A program made the position numbers and the translations under genes. A DNA stretch of 64,000 nucleotides, taken from the NCBI GenBank assembly GCA_965116055.1, contig OZ220466.1, forward strand, positions 1,922,001-1,986,000, given 5' to 3'. The DNA is from Bin55 sp965116055. GTDB taxonomy: Bacteria; Pseudomonadota; Gammaproteobacteria; Pseudomonadales; Azotimanducaceae. The notes beneath the pieces were generated by a model. The model made no database searches, was not told the origin of the DNA, and saw only the letters and a list, made by a program, of their open reading frames with translations. This document shows positions 19,801-27,121 of this stretch, one piece after another (positions within the stretch are counted from its first letter, which is position 1; every line of letters begins with the position of its first letter).

Positions 19801-20711
19801 GGGTGGAGGCGGCGCTGACGACGGCGATCCCCTATGCATCCTGGCGACCGGTCTCATCACTGACTCTGTGGGGCGCCAGCGGCCGGGGCGACGGTGCCAT
19901 CACGCTGACGACCGGTGTCGGCGAGACCTTGACGACGACCATCGGCTGGACCATGGCGGCCGGCGGCGCGAGCGGCGAGTTGTGGTCGTTCGACCGCGGC
20001 GGTGCGCTGGCCCTGGTGTCGGACGCCCTGTGGACGCGCACGACCGCGGCGCGCACAGCCGGACTGACCGGGACGGCGGCCGATGGCGGACGATGGCGGC
20101 TCGGCCTCGAAGGCAGTCGCCGGTTCGCGTTGCCCGGCGACGCCCGTATCACGCCAACCCTGGAGTTGGGTGTGCGCCACGATCGCGGCGACGCCGAAAT
20201 CGGCACCGGGGTGGAGCTGGGTGGCGGACTCGCGTGGCACGACCCGCGCCGCGGCCTCGAACTCCACCTTGACGGGCGCACACTGTTGACCCACGAGGAC
20301 GGCGCGATGAAGGACCGCGGGTTGTCGGCATCGCTGGCCTACGATCCCCGACCCAACTCGGCCCTGGGCCTGACGTTCGCCTTGCGCCAGGACATCGGCG
20401 GCGCGGCCCGCGGTGGCCTGGACGCGTTATTCGACCACGACCCGCTCGCACAGCGCCTGAAACGCAACCAGGACACCCGCTGGACGATCGAGGCAGGATA
20501 CGGCCTGGCAGCCTACCGCGGGCGTTTCGTCAGCGCCCCGCAGGTAAGCTACGGTGTCGCGGCCGGCGGCCGCGAGACCGGCATCGGCTGGCGTCTTGTG
20601 CAAGTGGCCGGCAGACCCGACCTCAGCGTGGCGATCCGGGCCGTCCAGCGCGCGGAAGCGCGGGAACCAACCGACCACCGCATCGCCATGGAAGTCCACA
20701 TCCATTGGTGA
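16857..20711 (+). CDS. Large autotransporter-type surface protein with Fn3 and Calx-beta-like modules
   Basis: Predicted outer-membrane protein of about 1284 residues. A signal peptide comes first (HHLNVGLIAGLFALVVLAAP, cleavage near AQA-AKT). A Calx-beta-like strand domain follows, then a fibronectin type III module (about 178-270, APTGLAASPGNAQVTLTW), three VCBS/Calx-like blocks (about 273-620, each starting with a TxxEG pattern), a second Fn3 (about 633-726), a Calx-beta domain (about 739-850, AAREGDELAFAVTL) and a C-terminal beta-barrel of about 430 residues rich in alternating Gly/aromatic strands. It ends HIHW, an aromatic terminus as required for Bam insertion. No protease or catalytic motif was seen, so adhesion or host contact is the likely role (inference). 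Base composition is clearly richer in G+C than selB upstream, which suggests acquisition. I start at ATG 16857, overlapping the leader stop; GTG 16851 is possible. Confidence 0.85.
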   Translation: MHTFGRTAHHLNVGLIAGLFALVVLAAPETAQAAKTVTISTASTTITEGDSDKKDVTINFTLGEGTLSHLDFIVQVVAASSTATDNTNRGRTSCSTPSDNADMCYITLFSEAYAPIDRGTNGSFKIGILGDTDDEGSGETLALRLVPAPGARSDGWTQNSNTLILTIQDDDTASSAPAAPTGLAASPGNAQVTLTWNNPNDESISSYHLNQKKGTGAWGGWNAIPNSGRDTVSHTVSSLDNDSEYSFRIAAVNGGGTSGGSNTVTATPMAPSVVVEPTAITLNEGGGDQYTVVLAGRPPTGVVRVKITSVAPGRDDRDVGALAFEPYNWNEPQTITQYAPVLDASGGYTFTLRHTVEAPGTNYADVEADDVTVTVVDTTATLTLATDPATVTEGTDISLTVTSNRTLTGTLPVKLTFTARSSSSFDAADLPGGLTQVLGANFGGTGSKTGTVTIPTNPDTSTSEGAEAYTVTLGDDSTYNGYKLGSDTTADGTLNDGASASPTTNAKGITVVPMSLTADEGAGAAFIVVLDAAPSANVTVTVTGASGDVTFTHQGQLADGSNYGKLTFTTSNWGEPQWVRVWVRDDADMVDDADVTLTLTATGGGYDAVAAATVTVTVTENDKTMSPGLELPARAQGLTAEAGDGAVTLTWQDPGDPTIHDWQVWFRRAGHQASGWLTIPGADYTTTRHTVRGLMNGKVYRFRVRAVNDAGPGERSQRVSARPQKSPTHGLQRGPAQPLIAIADAAAREGDELAFAVTLSTPSSYPVRVAWQPVWGGSYGTAQARVDFVHETGVAQFPPNTTHVTIRLKTLDDVHDEGRETFAVRLSDPDGGIIADGEATGTIINADPMPRAWLGRFGRTVAEGALDGIAARVAHTDDATRASGFQGTFGGGTPATSLGQLLAGSHFTYTRGEPTRGSLGFWGRGARTNFDGQAGAVKLDGKVTSALLGVDYARAHWLAGVAFAQSRSHGGYRGGAAGMAGGVEAALTTAIPYASWRPVSSLTLWGASGRGDGAITLTTGVGETLTTTIGWTMAAGGASGELWSFDRGGALALVSDALWTRTTAARTAGLTGTAADGGRWRLGLEGSRRFALPGDARITPTLELGVRHDRGDAEIGTGVELGGGLAWHDPRRGLELHLDGRTLLTHEDGAMKDRGLSASLAYDPRPNSALGLTFALRQDIGGAARGGLDALFDHDPLAQRLKRNQDTRWTIEAGYGLAAYRGRFVSAPQVSYGVAAGGRETGIGWRLVQVAGRPDLSVAIRAVQRAEAREPTDHRIAMEVHIHW

Positions 20712-20726
20712 GAGAGTCTGCAGGAA

Positions 20727-20758
20727 ACCGGGCGACTGACAGGCGTACGTCGCCCGGT
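20727..20758 (+). terminator. Hairpin after the autotransporter gene
   Basis: ACCGGGCGAC and GTCGCCCGGT form a perfect 10-bp GC-rich stem with a 12-base loop, 16 bases after the stop. No U-tract follows; a likely transcript end or 3' stabiliser. Confidence 0.55.
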
Positions 20759-21099
20759 AAACATGGCGCTCCGGCCATGCCATGCGACGCGGCTGTTCAA
20801 GCTTCGAGACACCGCAACGTATCACGGAACATGACCGGGTTAATGCCCTACTACCCTCAAGCGTCCATGACCGAGCCAGCCCTGTACCGCTCCTAGCCTA
20901 CTCTCATTGCAGTGTACGGACGTTGCACGAGCTCGATCAAAGGGCGGCATCAAGAAATCTCCTTATGCAGCGGTTGAGGAATCCATTTCGCTGAACCGAA
21001 CCTCTAAGACTTGATCTGATCTTTACCGTTCCACTACTTGACCGAGGATTTACCCCGATCCTTCGCGATGTGGCACGTCACGATATAGATCAAGGCTCT
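20759..21099. other. Intergenic stretch without recognisable gene
   Basis: Between the autotransporter and the IS debris I see only short frames that lack ribosome sites and family resemblance. Composition falls back toward the lower G+C of the chromosome here. Confidence 0.6.
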
Positions 21100-21324
21100 T
21101 ACGTTTTATATGCGTATTTAGTCCGACATGCTCGACAATGAAGTTGTTTCGGTGGTGTTATCGGGATGGAAGTCGTATAGCAGTAACCCCGCATGTAGTT
21201 GTTGTCAAGGATTTGGCCGACCGCCAGGATCTGACCGCATGAACCCCACGACCAACGCCACAAGTTGCGACTGCCTTTGCAACTTTCCAGGAAATAGGTT
21301 TCGTCCATCTCAACAATACCCTAG
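21100..21324 (-). pseudogene. IS1595-type transposase remnant, central part
   Basis: On the minus strand this piece reads VEMDETYFLES-KGSRNL, the catalytic-Asp region of IS1595/ISXO2-type transposases (usual form GIVExDETYFLESxKGSR). The frame decays after RNLWRW and no further conserved motif follows. Its N-terminal part is found 3.5 kb away at 24780-25015; the two were one gene before the IS1182- and IS1634-type insertions. At the CTAG junction (21321-21324) the sequence passes into an IS1182 end. Confidence 0.7.
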
Positions 21325-21380
21325 GAGTCTGCGCTGTAAGAAAACATGAGACTTGGTGAATCGTCCGGAGTCGCAGACAT
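21292..21380. repeat. Left copy of 89-bp direct repeat flanking the IS1634-type element
   Basis: This stretch recurs at 23348-23436 with a single mismatch seen (A at 21326 versus T). It ends exactly where the left inverted repeat of the insertion sequence begins. It contains the junction between the IS1595 remnant and the end of the IS1182 element. Confidence 0.9.
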
Positions 21381-23347
21381 CTTGACTTCAGACATTTTGG
21401 CGTCATGAGAAAATGAAAATCCAATAATAACAAGGGTTTACGACATGCCATTTCTAAAATGGCAATGTAGTGCCCTTTTAAATTTTTCTCTTGACATACG
21501 GGTTCAAAAAACGATCATTTACCGCATGTTCATTCGACGCAAAAAAGCTCCAGGCGATCGCACCAAGGTGCAGATCTCAAATCCGTGCGCCAGCGGGTGC
21601 TGCGCCATGTCGGTACGGCCACCAGCGCCGCACAACTCGAACAGCTCGAACAGCTCGAACAACTGGCCCATGTGGTCCTGGAAGAACTCACGCGCGAGGC
21701 GAGCCCGCAGACTTCCCTGTTTTCGGTGAAAGAGGTCGCCGACCTGCTGCACCAAGCCCGGCGCGCCAGACCGACTGGCGAGCCGCTTGGCATTGACCTG
21801 GCTGACTGCCGGGAGGAGAGTCGGGTCGCCATCGGCGTGCGTGAGGCCTTCGGCGCCGTCTACACGCATGTTGGCTGGGATCGGCTGTTGGGCGCACGCC
21901 GCCAGAGCGCCAATCGCATCATCAAGGAGTTGGTCCTGGCTCGGATCGCCCAACCCCGGTCCAAGCGGGCCACCGTGCGCGAGCTCGACCATCATGGTGC
22001 GCTGTCACTGAACCTGGACTCGGTCTATCGCAGCATGGACCGGATTGATGAAGCCCGGATCCAGGGGATTTGTCGGCGTTCGCGGGAAGTCATGGAGGCC
22101 CTGCTCCCGGGGCCGCTGACGGTCGTTTTCTACGATACGACGACCTTGTACTTCGAGCGCGAGCAGGACGATGAACTGCGGCGCAAGGGCTACAGTAAGG
22201 ATGGCAAGCCGCACCGGGTCCAGGTGCTGTTTGCCTTGCTGGCAACCCCACAGGGCCTGCCCGTGGGGTATGAACTGTTTCCGGGGGACCGTTACGAAGG
22301 TCATACCCTGATCACCGCCCTTGAAGCGCTGGAGCGGCATCATGAGGGGGTGCGGTTCACGATCGTGGCCGATGCCGGGATGATCAACAAGGCGCACGAG
22401 GAAGCCTTGCAACGGCGGGGTACGTCATACATGCTCGGCGCCCGGTTGAAGACCCTGCCGGCGGCGCAGCAGCGTGCGATCCTGGCGCGGGAAGGCTACC
22501 GTACATGGCCCTCGCAAGAATCCTCGGAGGCCATGGGTCGCTTCCGGCGCCTACCGGACGGTAAGCGCACGCGCCTGGTCACGTGGTCGCCGCGCCGGGC
22601 CCGCAAGGATGCCCACGAGCGGACGCGGCGCATCGGGAAGTTGCAGACGCGTTTGAGCAAGCACCGTGGGGCTGCTTCCTACAGCCACCACGGGGTGGCG
22701 CAGTTCCTGGACTTCCCCGACGGGTACCCCGACGGGCAGGTGGCGCTGAACGAGGACAAGATCGCCCAGGCGGCCCGCTGGGACGGCTTGCGAGGCATCA
22801 TCACCTGGGGCTGCGACCAGACTGACCCGAGTGAGTTGATCGCCCAATACCGCAGGCTATCGGAAATCGAAGCGTGCTTCCGCACCAACAAGCATGACCT
22901 GAGCATCCGCCCGATCTTCCACTGGAAGCCACGCCGGGTGCAGGCGCATATCGCCATCTGCTACATGGCGTTCTGCTGTCTGCAGCATCTGCGCTATCGA
23001 CTCGAGGTGCAGCAGGGGCAGCGGATGAGTCCGGACCGCATACGCCGGGCGTTGAACGCCCTGCAGATCAGCATGCTGTACGACACGAACAGCTCAAGAA
23101 GGTTCGGCCTCCCCAGCGCCGCGTCAACCGATGCCCGGGCGATCTACCGCATGCTGGGGTTGCACTGGCATCGTGTGCGCCGTTCCCCTACACGCCACCG
23201 AGGAAGCCGCGACCGACCAAAGCGTAGCTGCCTTTCCCGATTCCCCGCCCATCTGATGGGCGACAGCATCCAGCATTTGTAGTGCCCTTTTTCAAGATCG
23301 ATTCATTTAATATCAATAACTTATCGGATAAAAAGTCTGAAGTCAAG
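21381..23347 (+). mobile_element. IS1634-type insertion sequence, complete (1967 bp)
   Basis: The element is bounded by inverted repeats CTTGACTTCAGAC (left) and GTCTGAAGTCAAG (right). These are perfect over 13 bases and continue with TTTT after one mismatch. One transposase gene fills it. Both sides carry an 89-bp direct repeat, which fits IS1634, a family known for long, variable target duplications. G+C content is higher than the chromosome's. Confidence 0.88.
21526..23282 (+). pseudogene. IS1634-family transposase, N-terminal frameshift
   Basis: DDE transposase related to the IS4 superfamily. The main frame (from about 21585, 565 residues) holds the family stretch VVFYDTTTLYFE (first catalytic Asp), VGYELFPGDRYEGHTL, TIVADAGMINKAHEE (second Asp) and EIEACFRTNKHDLSIRPIFH with the catalytic Glu. 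The real start should be the ATG at 21526: MFIRRKKAPGDRTKVQI resembles the usual N-terminus MYIRKKxNKSG. It is in another frame and joins only after a one-base change near 21575-21585. The last 30 residues (after IYRMLGLHW) also look off-frame. A run of three 9-bp units gives EQLEQLEQL at about residues 19-27. The element may thus no longer be active. Confidence 0.8.
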
Positions 23348-23436
23348 AAATAGGTTTCGTCCATCTCAACAATACCCTAGGTGTCTGCGCTGTAAGAAAA
23401 CATGAGACTTGGTGAATCGTCCGGAGTCGCAGACAT
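23348..23436. repeat. Right copy of 89-bp direct repeat flanking the IS1634-type element
   Basis: Starts directly after the right inverted repeat and matches 21292-21380 with one mismatch seen. Beyond 23436 the IS1182 end sequence continues uninterrupted, so this is the original site and the left copy is the duplicate edge. Confidence 0.9.
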
Positions 23437-24779
23437 GCGACATCTTTGTGCGAGCATCGTCACTCTTCGGGTCATGACATGGTTGTCCGGCACCTCAAGG
23501 CGGCCCCGATCGGCCTTGGACCCTAAATCAGCCCTTGATTAGCCCCATGGACCGACAGCTATCCAGGTCAATCTCGGTCATGCGGCGGCAAGACATCCAC
23601 GCACCCGCTTGATGTTCAACGCCAGGCACACCAAATCCCACTCGCCGCGCACTTTGTCAAGCCCACGCATGCTGAACCGTCGAAATCCCAGCGCCTGCTT
23701 GATCCATCCGATCGGCGCCTCGGCAAGCCATTTACGCTCAGCGTACTGTGTGCGGCCGGCCTTGGTCGCCAGCTTCCTTGCCATGCGCGCCCGCGCCGGA
23801 TACTTGCGCGCGTCAACCGCGGCCTGGCGCCGGCCCTCTTGACCCAACGCCACATAGCCGTCCACCCCACGCGCCTCCAGTTCCTCAAGATCCGCCTCGT
23901 TGCAATAACCGGCATCGGCCAGCAGCGTCGCCGGACGCTTGCCATGGACCGCCTGCAACTCATCCAACGGCTCGGTCAACTGCCCCTGGTCGTTGGGGTT
24001 CGACGACACCTCCGCCGAGACGATCATCTGGTGCTCACCATCCACCGCCACCTGGGCGTTGTAGCACTGTTGGAAGCCTTCCGTCGGGGTCTTCATGATG
24101 CGACTTTCCGGGTCGGTGAAATTGTCCTGCGACTTCTCATCCGGCTCCCCATACGCACGCTTGTCGCCTCGCCCACGCTTCGGGTTGCGCGTTTCGTCCC
24201 CGGGCTGCCGGCCACGCGCCTCATCCGCGTCGCGCGCACGCGCCTCAAGACGGGCCTTCGCTTCCCGGATCGCGTCCAACCGATCCTCGCGACGACGCAA
24301 TTCTGCCGGCAACTCGTCGCCCCGAGACGCCGGACGCCAACTGCACCACCTTCACAAACAGGCGCTTGAAGTCCGCCAGATGACACCGGCGGAACTCGCA
24401 GATCGTCTGATGGTTCGGAAAGTTCCCCGCCCCCAGAAACCGATACGCCACGTCTTCCTCCATCTTGCGCGCCAGACCACGGGAGGAAAACGTGCTCGTC
24501 GCATACCCGTAGATCAGCACTTTCAACATCATGCGCGGTTCGTAGGACGACTTGCGGCGACCATCGCCTTCATACGGCGCATACAACGCACGCAAATCCA
24601 AATCATCCACCAGATCGCTGACATGGTACGCCAAATGACCCTCCGGCAGCCAATCCTTTATATCCAGCGGCAACAATAAACGCTGATCCGGACAATACGC
24701 GCGAAACGTCGTCGGCATCTCGAAGACTCCATGCGCTATATGTGTATTATCCCGTATTCAGGTTCTACGGCGCAGGCTC
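23381..24779 (-). mobile_element. IS1182-type insertion sequence, internally deleted
   Basis: Imperfect inverted ends GTGTCTGCGCTGTA (23381) and, reading in from 24779, GAGCCTGCGCCGTA are flanked on both sides by the palindrome CTAG (23377-23380 and 24780-24783), a credible 4-bp target duplication. The left copy of the 89-bp repeat preserves the end as GAGTCTGCG, which matches the other terminus better. The element sits inside an IS1595-type transposase gene. It is richer in G+C than the flanking chromosome. Confidence 0.75.
23578..24718 (-). pseudogene. IS1182-family transposase, inactivated by internal deletion
   Basis: Two overlapping frames make up the gene. The first (ATG 24718, 157 residues) has the N-terminal family pattern: SYEPRMMLKVLIYGYATSTF, SSRGLARKMEEDVAYRFLG and FPNHQTICEFRRCHL. 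The second (to 23578) resumes with GDELPAELRRREDRLDAI and holds ESRIMKTPTEGFQQCYNAQ, LLADAGYCNEADL (second catalytic Asp) and AERKWLAEAPIGWIKQALGFRRF (Glu region). Between LFVKVVQLA and GDELPAEL the expected stretch with the first catalytic Asp (xxDGTKxxANAS) is absent and the frame is shifted. The product cannot be active. Confidence 0.85.
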
Positions 24780-25015
24780 CTAGAGGCTGTTGACGTGTGC
24801 ACGTTGGCTGTTGGCTAGGAACAGATGTCACCAGAGAAACGCGGTGTGGTAACTGATCTCGCACGCCGCGGCCAACTGATGCAGCGTCATCCACTTTTGC
24901 ATGCACGCCTGATGAGTCATCCAAATCAACTTGAAGCGCAGCCACGCCAAAGCCAACGTCTTCCTATGCCGCACTACCCTTTGGCAGCCACAGTATATGC
25001 ACCCAATCACCGGCC
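24780..25015 (-). pseudogene. IS1595-type transposase remnant, N-terminal part
   Basis: The minus strand reads IGCIYCGCQRVVRHRKTLAL (zinc-finger end) followed by a helix-turn-helix, TLHQLAAACEISYHTAFLWRH, then FLANSQRAHVNSL, and it stops at the CTAG junction. Joining this to the piece beyond the IS1182 element gives L-stop-GIVEMDETYFLES in one frame, where the stop TAG probably replaces AAG. The gene was therefore continuous before the insertion. Confidence 0.7.
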
Positions 25016-25198
25016 GTTGTCGCTAGTATACTATTGACCAATAGAGTCCACGCCCCTGCACACGTCATCAATGTTGATTGCGTTTATCTCGCAACCGGTC
25101 TTTGCAAAATTCGTGTAAATATTTAAGTTAGGATCCTATTGCACGAAGCTTTTGACAACGGGGGAGTGACAAGAACATGTCAATCTAACCCATTGGAA

Positions 25199-25843
25199 TC
25201 AGGGTGCCTTGTGGTATAGTTGTAGCCAGTCAGACATACCACTCAGGAGTTCGGTGATGGGATAGTCCCTGATGTCATCATCCGAGAATCCCAGGTTATG
25301 CTTATGTTCGAGATACCATGGTCGGAAGTCCTCGTAATCGCCGATCACTCGGGCAGCGCCAATTTTCTCGAAACCAAGGATTCCAGCAAACCAGTTCCGA
25401 ACCTTTCTGATAGCGATTAGGTAATTGCCACCATGGGCTTCAATGTCTGAACCGGCGAGGTCTGAAATTGCCGCTTGATAGCGGTACTTCTCTTCCTCCA
25501 TCATAAAAATCATCTTGTCCTTCAACCGTCCTGCGCCATAGTGGCGACATCCGAAGTCCAAGCCCAGCTCGAAAGGCATGTTGAGCCGGTAATACTCGCC
25601 CTCATTCCGTGCCTGGCACCGGGAAAGATCATGAATGGAGTATCGGGACGACTGAATAAGGTTGAATATTTTGCTGATACGCGTCTCGGCAGCGTTGCTG
25701 CGTTCAGTGGCAATTCGAGGTTTCAGACCGAGCCGCACAAGGCAGAACAGCACAGCCTCAAGAATATGTGAGTAATCTTCGTCGAACGGGCAGTTGACGA
25801 AGACGCTTCGATCAAAGTCGTCCTCCTTGGCAATAGGTGCTAT
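25199..25843 (-). CDS. Uncharacterised TIR/deoxyribosyltransferase-like Rossmann protein
   Basis: I do not know an established function. The frame reads VFVNCPFDEDYSHIL near residue 14, then GLKPRIATE, SRYSIHDLSR and NMPFELGLDFG, followed by YRYQAAISDLAGSDI and RKVRNWF. The order (N-terminal beta strand with FVNCPFD, then a conserved Glu in xPFELGLxxG) resembles the nucleotide-binding fold of TIR and nucleoside 2-deoxyribosyltransferase-like effectors, where that Glu attacks or positions the ribosyl group (inference). No ATG, GTG or TTG lies upstream of the conserved N-terminus; the first standard start is GTG 25753, inside the fold. An ATA at 25843 overlaps the upstream stop in the ATGA geometry (ATAG), so ATA may be the start, or an ATG was lost. 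About 214 residues. Confidence 0.65.
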   Translation of the reverse strand: MAPIAKEDDFDRSVFVNCPFDEDYSHILEAVLFCLVRLGLKPRIATERSNAAETRISKIFNLIQSSRYSIHDLSRCQARNEGEYYRLNMPFELGLDFGCRHYGAGRLKDKMIFMMEEEKYRYQAAISDLAGSDIEAHGGNYLIAIRKVRNWFAGILGFEKIGAARVIGDYEDFRPWYLEHKHNLGFSDDDIRDYPITELLSGMSDWLQLYHKAP

Positions 25844-26064
25844 CCGTGTGGTGGAAAGGGGTCTTTTCCGTAAGAATCACGCTCGCGAATGCGGCCATCT
25901 CGTCCGTGGATGAAAACTTCACCACCCTGATTGCGGGCAAGTCCCCGAGCGACCTCAATCGCTTCGCGCTGGGTATCAAAGTGGCGCGTAACCCTTTCAG
26001 CGCCTTCCTTACGAACCGCCCACTTATCCCCGCGTGGGACGACATGCTGATTCTTGGTTGTCAC
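25840..26064 (-). CDS. DUF2188-domain protein
   Basis: A 74-residue protein that fits the DUF2188 pattern from end to end: HVVPRGDKWAVRKEGAERVT, TQREAIEVARGLARNQGG and EVFIHGRDGRIRERDSYG, then DPFPP. The family is small, widespread and without known function. GTG 26064 follows a GGAG element by eight bases. It overlaps the next gene (TIR-like protein) by four bases, so the two are almost certainly coexpressed. The pair lies between two blocks of insertion-sequence debris, which suggests a mobile or selfish module. Confidence 0.8.
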   Translation of the reverse strand: MTTKNQHVVPRGDKWAVRKEGAERVTRHFDTQREAIEVARGLARNQGGEVFIHGRDGRIRERDSYGKDPFPPHG

Positions 26065-26081
26065 TAGATAGGCTCCAAAAT

Positions 26082-26111
26082 ATTGTAGCTATAAGTAAAG
26101 TATAACAACAA
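26082..26111 (-). promoter_or_regulatory. Candidate promoter of the DUF2188/TIR-like pair
   Basis: On the minus strand TTGTTG (26111-26106) and TACAAT (26087-26082) are 18 bases apart, 18 bases before the GTG start. This gives a short leader; spacing and composition are plausible, unverified. Confidence 0.35.
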
Positions 26112-26162
26112 ATACAACACATCAGCTATGGCTATATCGGGAATCTTCTGAAAATTGCACCT

Positions 26163-26325
26163 GGGAGCCTGTGCCGTAAGAAAGCAAGAGACTTGGCGAA
26201 TCGTTCGGAGTCGTAGACATGCGACATCTTTGTGCATGCATCGTCAATCTTCGGATCATGGCATGGTTGTCCCGCGCGTCAAGGCGGCCCGAATCGGCCT
26301 TGGACCCTAAAATCAGCCTCATGGC
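26163..26325. mobile_element. Second IS1182-type end fragment
   Basis: From GGGAGCCTGTGCCGTAAG onward this stretch parallels 23377-23540 with scattered substitutions, including the shared words GACATGCGACATCTTTGTGC and GGCCTTGGACCCTAAA. It is thus the end of a related but diverged IS1182 copy whose transposase is missing. Confidence 0.65.
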
Positions 26326-26640
26326 CGAACATCATGGTCGACTTGAAGCGCAGCCGTGCCAACGGCGTGCCATTCAATGCCGTGAAGGTCTTATCACAGT
26401 GTTCAGCTCGGCAGCGAAACCGCACCAAGCCAGCGTCTTTCCATGCTGTACTGCCCTAGCGGCCACAGTGTATGCAAAAGTCCGCGACGCGGCGAGTAGC
26501 GCCGCTTCCCCGCACCTGAACCGCCGCAGGCAGTTCATCGGTCTTCTCCGTTTGGATCGACTTGACCGCCTGCCCATTCTGAGCGGCGGTCAACGCAGCG
26601 GTTTAGGTTAACCAAGTCTCGAACGCTTTCTTCTTCATAA
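26326..26640 (-). pseudogene. Second IS1595-type transposase N-terminal fragment
   Basis: Minus-strand translation gives MKKKAFETWLT, a stop, then ALTAAQNGQAVKSIQ, CIHCGR, a stop, GSTAWKDAGLVRFRCRAE and CDKTFTALNGTPLARLRFK. This is the leading helix and zinc-ribbon of an IS1595-type transposase with two in-frame stops, cut off where the IS1182 fragment begins. It has no intact frame. Confidence 0.65.
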
Positions 26641-27121
26641 TATGCAAAATCAATAAGTTGCATATGACTTTTGTCACATGTTAACTCAAATCAATATTTG
26701 ATTACATAAGATCTTAGATCAAACTAGGCCTCGGAACGATGACGATACTTCTGAAAGCATTTATCCTATGAAGAAATATAGATGAAGTTTTTCTTCACGC
26801 TATAAATGTGTCTCATTCCAGTTCCCATAGTACTGGCTCCTAGCAAGACTTAATTAAGGCACGCGTAACGAAGGGCGTATGAGGACACCAAAACCCAGCA
26901 ACTACCCTGGCGTTGGGGTATGAATTCATGCTACCGTTGACGAACTCTGGCCAAACTTTGGGCGTAGGCCCCCAAGGGTACAGCGCGCCACGACATCAAG
27001 CGGTTGTGTCGTCAGTTGGATAGATTCCGTCGCCCTTCTCCTGATGCAAAAAACTCGACGTGATATGTCTCGGATATATCGTCTTCGCGCTCATCAATGC
27101 GCTAGATAGTGTTAACAAACC
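26641..27121. other. Intergenic stretch, no gene recognised
   Basis: AT-rich at first, then mixed. No frame has a good start and no family resemblance was found. Words resembling the IS end (GGCTCCTAG near 26835) suggest more decayed mobile DNA. It separates the island from prfC. Confidence 0.5.

Noticed and set aside
24095..24679. 194-codon plus-strand ORF across the IS1182 element
   Set aside because: Antisense to a clear transposase; no independent support.
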